Positions 7,071 through 12,986 of a stretch of DNA of 13,181 nt are shown here, piece after piece; the first letter of the stretch is position 1, and every line of letters starts with the position of its first letter. Origin of the DNA: Sivonenia sp049582005 (lineage in GTDB: Bacteria > Cyanobacteriota > Cyanobacteriia > Gloeobacterales > PMM-0068); NCBI GenBank assembly GCA_049582005.1, contig JBAUTB010000119.1, forward strand, positions 1 to 13,181, read 5' to 3'. The translations under genes were made by a program, and so were the position numbers. The notes beneath the pieces were generated by a model. The model did not search any database, was not told the DNA's origin, and worked only from the letters and a program-made list of their open reading frames with translations.

Positions 7071-7083
7071 CTAGACTAACTAG
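7066..7083 (+). repeat. tandem 9-mer at the helicase stop
   Basis: ACTAACTAG occurs twice head to tail (7066-7074, 7075-7083), overlapping the helicase stop TAA (7068-7070). It could be a small slippage duplication; no function is evident. Confidence 0.5.
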
Positions 7084-7100
7084 GTTAAAGCATCAAATTT

Positions 7101-7135
7101 CCTGTGCATCCTAAACCTATGATGCACAGGTTTTT
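7101..7135 (+). terminator. 10-bp hairpin with T-run, overlapping the next gene's start
   Basis: CCTGTGCATC (7101-7110) and GATGCACAGG (7121-7130) are a perfect 10-bp inverted repeat around a 10-base loop, directly followed by TTTTT (7131-7135). This is the shape of a Rho-independent terminator for the helicase transcript. Unusually, the candidate ATG starts of the L,D-transpeptidase (7119, 7122) fall in the loop and 3' arm, so it could also mask that start. Confidence 0.65.
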
Positions 7136-7637
7136 AATGGGCTTGGCGGGCTTGGGCTGGGGACTCTCTAGCTTGGTTCAGCCCGTTTTGGCGCAGAAAG
7201 TGGGTTGGGGAAATTACCAATACCCTGTGGAGGAAGATAATCTCGATTCAAACGTCCAGATTGTGGTTCATCGTCGTTCCCATACCCTCCAAGTTCTAGA
7301 TGCTGAAGGTAAGATCTACAAAGAATATCCAATAGCCATCGGCAAAGCCGCTTGGCCAACGCCCCAGGGCAAATTCCAAGTCCTGAAAAAGATTGAAAAT
7401 CCCATATTCCAAAATTTTCGCACGGGGGTTTTAACAGCCGCTGGAAAAGCTAATCCTCTGGGTCCCTATTATATTCAGTATCATAAAGGCAAAGTGGGTG
7501 AATTCGGCATTCATGGGACGGATGAAGAAGATTCCATAGGAAAATCGGCTTCTCATGGCTGTATCCGTATGCACAACAAGGATATTGCCGAACTATACCA
7601 ACTGGTGGATATGGGGACGCCTCTAACCATTGATTGA
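7119..7637 (+). CDS. secreted YkuD-type L,D-transpeptidase
   Basis: Cell-envelope enzyme family that forms 3-3 peptidoglycan cross-links or attaches proteins to peptidoglycan. Residues 1-25 form a signal peptide (MMHRF, hydrophobic core, VLA before the cut at Gln26). The catalytic domain covers about 46-172, with GKAAWPTPQGKF (75-86), FGIHGT (129-134) and the signature SHGCIRM (145-151) with catalytic Cys148. At 172 residues it is a minimal single-domain member with no added peptidoglycan-binding repeat. Start: GTG 7104, ATG 7119, ATG 7122 and ATG 7137 are in frame; 7119 or 7122 keeps the basic Arg before the hydrophobic core. None has a Shine-Dalgarno. Its 5' end overlaps the terminator-like hairpin, so its promoter and translation start are unclear. 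Confidence 0.87.
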   Translation: MMHRFLMGLAGLGWGLSSLVQPVLAQKVGWGNYQYPVEEDNLDSNVQIVVHRRSHTLQVLDAEGKIYKEYPIAIGKAAWPTPQGKFQVLKKIENPIFQNFRTGVLTAAGKANPLGPYYIQYHKGKVGEFGIHGTDEEDSIGKSASHGCIRMHNKDIAELYQLVDMGTPLTID

Positions 7638-7688
7638 AACGGTAAGCCCAGGGAGGATTTGCCAAGGTCTATCAACGGATAGCCATTA

Positions 7689-7763
7689 TGGTGAGCCCGG
7701 CAAGGATCGAACTTGCGCACCTGGTTCCGGAAACCAGTGCTCTATCCACTGAGCTACGGGCCC
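7689..7763 (-). tRNA. tRNA-Arg (anticodon CCG)
   Basis: Read on the minus strand from 7763, a full cloverleaf folds: acceptor GGGCCCG/CGGGCTC, D arm GCTC/GAGC, anticodon stem CTGGT/ACCAG with loop TTCCGGA giving anticodon CCG, 4-base variable loop, and T arm GCAAG-TTCGATC-CTTGC. Discriminator A (7692) is followed by an encoded CCA (7691-7689). It decodes CGG arginine codons. The flanking regions 7638-7688 and 7764-7834 hold no other gene that I can see. Confidence 0.97.
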
Positions 7764-7834
7764 AACGGTCTAACACGATAGCATTCTTCCTGACCTGATG
7801 CCTAGGGATATTTTCGCTATCTTGTAGATATTGG

Positions 7835-9163
7835 ATGAGTGTACAGATGTTCCATCAGATAGAAAATACTGCTCAGTTCTTGCAGTATCAAGCAGCTTCA
7901 CTCCTTGTTTATCAAGGTGTTTTGTCGGGTGAAGTCGGCAGTGCTTTCTTAGAATTGCTAAAAGCTATTGATAAATTACAACATAGTTTTGAGCATGATA
8001 AAAAAGATTATCTCTATGCTTATGGACGCTGGTTTTATGCATTAGCTCATGCAAATCAAAGTTGGCAAGACTACCTAGTTGAGCAAATTCTACACGCCGA
8101 CAATCCATTTACCCAACAAGTTCAACAATGTGATCTCGAAGACTTGTCTCCTGCCTTACTTGCCGCAGCTAAGCACGATCTCCAATCATTACACTGTCTA
8201 TATAAGTTCAGTAGTGAACACCTTGAGCAGTGGATAGAAGAAGTCTTCCCGAGCAGCTATCAACCTATTTTCTGGTCACAAGATGCTTCTACTACCTTGG
8301 ATACGTTTTCACTTCATCGGTCTGAAAATTGGCCAGCAGCCCTCCCTGATTTAGCAACTCAATACCGTACCAGGGGGACAGGTTTGTTCGCAGAATATCA
8401 AGCTTTGCAATGGCATGCAGGGCAACTGATCGGGGTTGCTTATCCTGATCAGGTGCGAATCAGCGATCTGGTCGGCTATGCTGATCAGCGAGATCAATTG
8501 CTCAAAAATACAGAGGCTTTGCTTTCAGGCTATCCAGCGTTACATGTCCTGCTGTATGGGAGCCGGGGCTCTGGTAAATCTTCCTTCGTAAAATCTCTCT
8601 TAACAGAATATGGAGAACGGGGTCTACGTCTGGTTGAAGTCACTAAATCTGAGTTGATCAATTTGCCGATCATCGTGGATCAGCTAAGACGAATTCCTAA
8701 TAAGTTCATTCTTTTTGTAGATGATCTGTCTTTTGAGGAAGATGAGGATACCTATAAAGCCTTAAAAGTAGTTTTAGAAGGTAACTTAACGGCCCGTCCG
8801 CAAAATGTGGTGGTCTATGCCACTTCCAATCGACGTCATCTGATTCGAGAATTTTTTGGGGATCGCCCGCAGCCTGGCTCTGATGATGAAGTGCACGGTT
8901 GGGATACGGTGCAAGAGAAACTATCTCTCAGTGATCGTTTTGGTTTGACGCTAACATTTATCCCGGCTGATCAAAAACTCTATCTGGATATAGTTCATCA
9001 TCTCGCAAAACAAGCGGGCCTTAGTCTCCATCCTAAAGATTTAGAGTTTCAGGCGCTGCAATGGGCTTTGCAGCATAATGGTCGCTCTGGCAGAACCGCT
9101 CGACAATTTATCGATTTTATGAAAGCGGATCTCGCTCGTTCTCAATCAAAACCTAGGGTTTAA
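7835..9163 (+). CDS. DUF815 AAA-type ATPase
   Basis: A 442-residue ATPase. Residues about 1-190 form a helical N-terminal region that I do not recognise. The DUF815 core follows: ISDLVGYADQRDQLLKNTEALL (209-230), Walker A GSRGSGKS (242-249), Walker B FILFVDDLSF (291-300) and a sensor-1-like stretch YATSNRRHL (328-336). A Lys/Arg-rich C-terminal helical domain with GRSGRTARQFIDF follows. The family is widespread, related to AAA/DnaA-like ATPases, and has no firm role known to me. The ATG at 7835 has only a weak ribosome site. The last 11 bases overlap, on the opposite strand, the end of the TPR gene. Confidence 0.88.
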   Translation: MSVQMFHQIENTAQFLQYQAASLLVYQGVLSGEVGSAFLELLKAIDKLQHSFEHDKKDYLYAYGRWFYALAHANQSWQDYLVEQILHADNPFTQQVQQCDLEDLSPALLAAAKHDLQSLHCLYKFSSEHLEQWIEEVFPSSYQPIFWSQDASTTLDTFSLHRSENWPAALPDLATQYRTRGTGLFAEYQALQWHAGQLIGVAYPDQVRISDLVGYADQRDQLLKNTEALLSGYPALHVLLYGSRGSGKSSFVKSLLTEYGERGLRLVEVTKSELINLPIIVDQLRRIPNKFILFVDDLSFEEDEDTYKALKVVLEGNLTARPQNVVVYATSNRRHLIREFFGDRPQPGSDDEVHGWDTVQEKLSLSDRFGLTLTFIPADQKLYLDIVHHLAKQAGLSLHPKDLEFQALQWALQHNGRSGRTARQFIDFMKADLARSQSKPRV

Positions 9164-9938
9164 GTTGGCGGCAAGGACCCTGGTTAGAACACAGAATCTT
9201 GGCCTTGGTGGGAGAAGGTCCCCACTCCTCAAACCAGACGCCAAGGTCTGTCAACTTTTTCTTGGTCTTATCCTTGAGGTCCTGGGTAGGCGCTTCTCTG
9301 TAGTATTGCATCCAGAGGTTCATGGCCCGTTCTTTATCGTTCATTTTGTTGTAGAAGGCTGCGGCAAAAGAACGGAATACGGTGGGGGCACCAGGAGCAT
9401 CGGCTGCCTTGGTGAAATATTTAGCGGCCGTAGGCAGGTCTTTTTTATAGAGAAAGGCCACGCCAGCATAGTTGCGATAGAGTTCCCAGGAACCTTGTGC
9501 CGCAGGATTGATTAGGATTCCTCTCGCTAAAATCTTTAAGGCTTTGTCTGGGTTTTCTTGCATCCCTGCTACAGCATAGTCAGCAGCGGCATAAGCTTTT
9601 ACAAATTTGGGGTCTAAGGCGGTGATCAGTTCCAGGTAATCATCACAGTAATCAAAGTTGGTTTTCTTGCGGGCCTCACTGTCCCCAAAATATTGAACAT
9701 ACTGCAGCCAATACCAGTCAGCGACTAAGTTATCCATACCGAACAAAAATGGCTTGATCGCTTCTGCTTTAGGCAGCACTGGAGGGGCCATCAATACACT
9801 ATCCGTTCGCTTTCTCAAATCAGAACGAGGCCATTGCAGAACCGCGATCAAGCCCAAACAAAGTATCGTAACCGCCAAAGCAACTACGGAAAAAGGAGAG
9901 GAAGAAGAAGAGCGAAACGAAAAAACGCTGACAGCCAT
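9153..9938 (-). CDS. membrane-anchored TPR-like protein downstream of chlB
   Basis: A 261-residue protein with a short Ser-rich cytoplasmic N-terminus, one hydrophobic segment (about 17-36), and a soluble domain rich in helix-turn-helix repeats. The stretch FLFGMDNLVADWYWLQYVQYFGD (64-86) is followed by TPR-like units around 97-125, 129-150, 154-182 and 187-215. Two cysteines (250, 256) lie near the C-terminus and could form a disulfide if the domain faces the periplasm or lumen. I do not recognise a named protein; TPR domains usually hold partner proteins in assembly. GGAG lies 2 bases before the ATG, rather close. It lies 77 bases downstream of chlB on the same strand and is probably co-transcribed, which suggests, without proving, a link to chlorophyll synthesis or thylakoid assembly. 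Confidence 0.8.
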   Translation of the reverse strand: MAVSVFSFRSSSSSPFSVVALAVTILCLGLIAVLQWPRSDLRKRTDSVLMAPPVLPKAEAIKPFLFGMDNLVADWYWLQYVQYFGDSEARKKTNFDYCDDYLELITALDPKFVKAYAAADYAVAGMQENPDKALKILARGILINPAAQGSWELYRNYAGVAFLYKKDLPTAAKYFTKAADAPGAPTVFRSFAAAFYNKMNDKERAMNLWMQYYREAPTQDLKDKTKKKLTDLGVWFEEWGPSPTKAKILCSNQGPCRQLKP

Positions 9939-10015
9939 AACTCCAGAATGCCCTGTGGAAACGGATTGTTACCTCATACCCCGCGCTATGGGAGGCTGGA
10001 GATCAGTCAAAGAGA

Positions 10016-11530
10016 TTACGCTCCGATGGATTCCTTGGCGGCATACATCACTTCTAAGGTAATCGCAGAAAGCCCTTGTTCACGGGCGAATTTCTCGGTA
10101 TTCCGCTTCACTTTGGAACGAACGAAACCGGGGATCTTGCTTAGTTCCTTCGCTGCAGTGCTATCCCAATCCAGTTCAGAACTTGCGGTGAGGGACTTCG
10201 TGATCACTTCCTTGGTGTCGTGCCCACTGAAGACTTCTAACATATGGTCTTCCATACCGAGGGTGAAGGAGTTGTAGACCAGGTCCGCAATCTGGTTAGT
10301 GCCTTCATATCCGAGGAAAGGCCGAAAGCCTACGGGGAAGTTCTGAATGTGAATGGGGGAAGAAATGACACCACAGGGGATATTCAGCCGTTTGCCGACA
10401 TGGCGTTCCATCTGCGTCCCAAAAATAGCCCCAGGCTCGACACGGGCAATGGCATCTCCAATCACGGCATGGTCATCGGTAACCAGGATTTCCTTGGTGT
10501 ACGCTGCCACTTCTTGGCGGAACCACTCGGCGTCATGTTTGCAAAACGTTCCTGCCCAGGCGACTTCCACGTTCATCTCCCGTGCCAGCACTTTGGTCAT
10601 GGCCGCTGCATGGGTAGCATCCCCATAAACCACGACTTTTTTGCCTTGGAGATTTTGACAGTCAATCGAACGAGAGAACCAAGCTAATTGAGAAACATGG
10701 AGGGTCTGATGCTGGATATAAGGCTCATAATCCACCTCATGCCCCATCTCTTTGAGCATAGTTTGAATGGCCCGAATAAAGCGAGCGGTCTCTACCACGC
10801 CCATCGGAGCAATGGCGGTGTAGGGCATGCCATAGGTTTCTTTCAAGAATTCAGCGGTCATCAGGCTGATTTCTCGATAAGGAACAATGTTGAACCAGGC
10901 TTCAGGAAGCTTCTTCAGGTCATGGACCGAGCATTTCTCCGGCATCACGATATTGACGTCAATACCCAAATCATTGAAGAGATTGCGTAATTCTTTCTCG
11001 TCGTGGTGGCTATGGAAGCCCAAGGTGCACATGCCGAGGATATTGACTGAAGGTTTTGCTGTCTTTTTCGGCGGTTCGGTTAATTTCTTGAGATAGTACT
11101 GAACAATCTGAACCAAGGTTTTATCAGCGGCCTGCATCTCGTTGTAGCGATAGTGGTTCACATCGGCAAGGAGGACATCCGCTTTAGATTCCATCTGGGC
11201 ACGGGCTACAAAATTCGCTAGGTCTTCCTGCAGGATGCTAGAGGTGCAGGTGGGGGTGAGCACAATCAGGTCAGGATGCTCTTCCTGATCTTTGCGGGTG
11301 ATATTGTTGATGACTTTGTCCTGGGAGCCCCGACCCAAAACATGACGGTCTACGACGGAGGTGGTAACGGGCGTAAATTCTCGCTCTCGCTCCAACATCG
11401 AGCGCATCACATTAAAGTAGTCGTCTCCCAAAGGAGCATGCATGATCGCATGGACGTTCTTAAACGAGGTGGCAATGCGCAGGGTTCCGATATGCGCAGG
11501 CCCTGAGTACATCCAGTAAGCGAGTTTCAT
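10016..11530 (-). CDS. chlB: light-independent protochlorophyllide reductase subunit B
   Basis: ChlB pairs with ChlN as the catalytic component of dark-operative protochlorophyllide reductase; the ChlL dimer feeds it electrons. The enzyme reduces ring D of protochlorophyllide without light and is oxygen-sensitive. The 504-residue product is full length, starting MKLAYWMYSGPAHIGTLR. Asp36 (APLGDDYF), the unusual non-cysteine ligand of the ChlN/ChlB 4Fe-4S cluster, is present. Cys95 (TPTCTSS) and Asp290 (SRSID), the latter reported as a catalytic acid in cyanobacterial ChlB, are also there. The C-terminal PCP_red-type segment covers about 453-500. ChlL and chlN are not in this window, consistent with chlB standing apart from chlL-chlN in many cyanobacteria. 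The TPR gene follows on the same strand. Confidence 0.97.
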   Translation of the reverse strand: MKLAYWMYSGPAHIGTLRIATSFKNVHAIMHAPLGDDYFNVMRSMLEREREFTPVTTSVVDRHVLGRGSQDKVINNITRKDQEEHPDLIVLTPTCTSSILQEDLANFVARAQMESKADVLLADVNHYRYNEMQAADKTLVQIVQYYLKKLTEPPKKTAKPSVNILGMCTLGFHSHHDEKELRNLFNDLGIDVNIVMPEKCSVHDLKKLPEAWFNIVPYREISLMTAEFLKETYGMPYTAIAPMGVVETARFIRAIQTMLKEMGHEVDYEPYIQHQTLHVSQLAWFSRSIDCQNLQGKKVVVYGDATHAAAMTKVLAREMNVEVAWAGTFCKHDAEWFRQEVAAYTKEILVTDDHAVIGDAIARVEPGAIFGTQMERHVGKRLNIPCGVISSPIHIQNFPVGFRPFLGYEGTNQIADLVYNSFTLGMEDHMLEVFSGHDTKEVITKSLTASSELDWDSTAAKELSKIPGFVRSKVKRNTEKFAREQGLSAITLEVMYAAKESIGA

Positions 11531-11629
11531 GGGTTAAAAGGACTCCATTCCTAAAGTCAGACTTCTCTAAGGCTTAAGCCCTGTTCATCATTGCCCTGTA
11601 TTGTACGACAGCGACGAAAAACCCTACGG

Positions 11630-11659
11630 ATAGTAAGGTTTCGTTACAGGAAGGAGCAA
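11630..11659 (-). promoter_or_regulatory. candidate chlB promoter
   Basis: On the minus strand, TTGCTC (11659-11654), an 18-base spacer and TACTAT (11635-11630) resemble -35/-10 boxes, giving a leader of about 90 bases. An imperfect inverted repeat (CGAAAAACC 11615-11623, GGTTTCG 11637-11643) flanks the -10. By-eye match only. The whole chlB-vapB gap (11531-11730) holds no other gene I can support. Confidence 0.3.
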
Positions 11660-11660
11660 A

Positions 11661-11692
11661 TTAACAGCTCGCTTAGGTATCGCTTACGATAC
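11661..11692 (+). promoter_or_regulatory. vapBC promoter with overlapping palindromic operator
   Basis: TTAACA (11661-11666), an 18-base spacer and TACGAT (11685-11690) resemble a sigma-70 promoter. A perfect inverted repeat, GTATCG-CTTA-CGATAC (11677-11692), covers the -10 box. Toxin-antitoxin complexes commonly repress their own promoter through such palindromes, so this is the likely operator (inference). Confidence 0.5.
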
Positions 11693-11730
11693 TAATAGTT
11701 GATCAGGAGAAATGGGAGGAGCGTTACAGC

Positions 11731-11964
11731 ATGGTAGCAGCAAAAATAGTAGACATCACTGTTGATGACATCAAATCCTTGATTGCGGAGGTAGTGGATG
11801 AAAGGTTGCGGAACTGGCAACAATCAAGGGATACTCGCTCTGTTGAAGAGATCTTAGCCGCTATGGATCGTTTGCGATGGACACCACCTTCCGGTTCTCC
11901 AAGCACGACTGAACTATTGCGGGAGGATCGCGATGGCGAAACGCCTGTCTCCGACGATCGCTGA
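11731..11964 (+). CDS. VapB-type antitoxin
   Basis: A 77-residue protein immediately upstream of a PIN-domain toxin. It opens with a short strand-like KIVDIT, then a helix DDIKSLIAEVVDERLRNW (12-29), and ends in a Pro/Ser-rich, then acidic, probably disordered tail containing STTELLREDRDGE. This layout (DNA-binding/dimer N-terminus, flexible toxin-wrapping C-terminus) suits a VapB antitoxin and resembles a frequent cyanobacterial type. GGGAGGAG (11714-11721) lies 9 bases before the ATG. The stop overlaps the toxin start by one base (TGATG), the classic coupled arrangement that keeps antitoxin in excess. A palindrome in the promoter is the expected autoregulatory site. Confidence 0.83.
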   Translation: MVAAKIVDITVDDIKSLIAEVVDERLRNWQQSRDTRSVEEILAAMDRLRWTPPSGSPSTTELLREDRDGETPVSDDR

Positions 11965-12395
11965 TGGCAATCTATGTAGTGGATGCCAGCGTGGTGATTC
12001 AGTATGCAATCGCTGAAACTTATACGCCAGAAGCGCGAGGCTTAGTCGCTCGAATGTATCAGGGAGACCAGCTGTGCATCCCTGCAGTTTGTCTACTAGA
12101 ATGCGTCAACGTTCTCTGGAAAGAGGTTTGGTTTCGGGGATTGCCACAAGCACAGGCTGAACAAATAGTTGATGAACTGCTGTCGTTAGCATTTCGGATC
12201 ATGCCAACAGTTCATCATTTGCCTCGCGCTTTACAAATCGGTTTAAGCTGTCAATTGGCTGTGTATGACTCCCTGTACATAGCATTGGCACTGAATCTAG
12301 ATTGCCCTTTGGTAACAGTGGACGATCGCCAAAAAAATGGTGCGATCGCCTGTGGTGTCACCCTTAAACCCATAACTAACTTCCCGCCTGCATAA
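11964..12395 (+). CDS. VapC-type PIN-domain toxin ribonuclease
   Basis: A 143-residue PIN-domain protein. The acidic metal-binding residues of the PIN active site are all visible: Asp7 in YVVDASV, Glu46 in LLECVNVLW, Asp102 in AVYDSLYIALA and Asp120 (with Asp121) in LVTVDDRQ. VapC enzymes cut specific RNAs, often tRNA or rRNA, when freed from VapB; the target of this one cannot be read from sequence. It starts at ATG 11964 inside the antitoxin stop with no Shine-Dalgarno of its own, so it depends on translation of the antitoxin. It carries the only HIP1 octamer of the window. A 6-bp hairpin overlaps its stop codon. Confidence 0.9.
   Translation: MAIYVVDASVVIQYAIAETYTPEARGLVARMYQGDQLCIPAVCLLECVNVLWKEVWFRGLPQAQAEQIVDELLSLAFRIMPTVHHLPRALQIGLSCQLAVYDSLYIALALNLDCPLVTVDDRQKNGAIACGVTLKPITNFPPA
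12342..12349. repeat. HIP1 octamer
   Basis: GCGATCGC, the highly iterated palindrome abundant in many cyanobacterial genomes. It is the sole exact copy I found in the 13.2 kb, and it lies inside the vapC-like gene; partial CGATCG-type matches cluster nearby. Confidence 0.7.
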
Positions 12396-12406
12396 TGTCG
12401 ATTATG
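12391..12406 (+). other. hairpin over the vapC stop
   Basis: CATAAT-GTCG-ATTATG is a perfect 6-bp inverted repeat with a 4-base loop that includes the vapC-like stop TAA (12393-12395). It is AT-rich and lacks a real T-run, so it is a weak terminator at most; it could instead be an operator for the following gene. Confidence 0.3.
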
Positions 12407-12429
12407 TTGTTGAATAAATCGCGGTACCT

Positions 12430-12867
12430 ATGGCATCAATGAAGAATAGGGAAATGGTACAAATTCAAGGAAAATTAGCGTTGCAACGAGACTATATTGT
12501 CCAACTTTTAGGGCAGCTAACGGTAGATTACCAGAATACAAAAGCCGAGCGGCGAGACATTGCTGAATGCTATCCCAATTCGGAGGAAGAGTTTACCTTT
12601 TCTGAAGAGTTAGAGTTACTGACCGTTAGTATTCGGGGTTATGCCAGCCAAGTTCGGGAGACAGAGACTGTTAAAAATTGTGAGCTGGCTATCGCGTATT
12701 TACAGCAACTTCGAGCACTGGATCGTCCAGTGATAGCTCAGTTTTATGAGGAGGAGCAATCGCGCTATACCCAGATTCAATCTTATCTCTGGCGGTTGGA
12801 CTATCTGCGATTGCTAGTGTTGGAGTATTTACAGATGCAGCAGAGCGTTCAACCACTTTCTGCTTAG
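12430..12867 (+). CDS. unrecognised 145-residue helical protein
   Basis: I do not recognise this protein. It is predicted mostly helical, charged and soluble, with no signal peptide or membrane segment: a basic start (MASMKNREMVQIQGKLALQRDYIVQLLG), an acidic middle (SEEEFTFSEELELL, 51-64), and a C-terminal helix rich in Tyr, Leu and Gln (YTQIQSYLWRLDYLRLLVLEYLQMQQ, 113-138). A coiled-coil or helical-bundle partner protein is possible. ATGs at 12430, 12439 and 12454 are all possible starts; none has a convincing ribosome site. It begins 34 bases after the vapC-like stop on the same strand and is followed by a terminator-like hairpin, so it may be the last gene of the toxin-antitoxin transcript. 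A short open frame on the opposite strand is treated as a shadow. Confidence 0.65.
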   Translation: MASMKNREMVQIQGKLALQRDYIVQLLGQLTVDYQNTKAERRDIAECYPNSEEEFTFSEELELLTVSIRGYASQVRETETVKNCELAIAYLQQLRALDRPVIAQFYEEEQSRYTQIQSYLWRLDYLRLLVLEYLQMQQSVQPLSA

Positions 12868-12881
12868 CCAACCTGTAGCGG

Positions 12882-12918
12882 CTCAAGGCTTGATGCTCTG
12901 ACAGTGCCTTTGAGTTTT
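12882..12918 (+). terminator. probable terminator of the vapBC/unknown-gene transcript
   Basis: CTCAAGGC (12882-12889) pairs with GCCTTTGAG (12906-12914) with one bulged base, around a 16-base loop, and is followed by TTTT (12915-12918). It starts 14 bases after the stop of the 145-residue protein gene. Confidence 0.5.
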
Positions 12919-12986
12919 GAATATCGATTTCCTTCCCTGAATGGTTATATTCCCATAGGTTGCATTAGGCATTTGTATTAGATGCG

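Noticed and set aside
9834..10277. Plus-strand ORF of 147 codons
   Set aside because: It spans the end of chlB, the gap and the start of the TPR gene in antisense; composition is unlike a protein and both opposite genes are well supported.
10244..10990. Series of plus-strand ORFs opposite chlB
   Set aside because: All are antisense shadows of the full-length, motif-complete chlB gene.
11631..11647. NtcA-like GTA...TAC box upstream of chlB
   Set aside because: The spacing between GTA and TAC is 9 bases, not the 8 of the consensus, and there is no supporting -10 at the expected distance.
11724..11906. Minus-strand 60-codon ORF opposite the antitoxin
   Set aside because: It lies wholly antisense to the vapB-like gene, which has a good ribosome site, a coupled toxin and a family-like sequence.
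12689..12886. Minus-strand 65-codon ORF opposite the 145-residue gene
   Set aside because: It is an antisense shadow with no ribosome site, and its start falls in the terminator-like hairpin.
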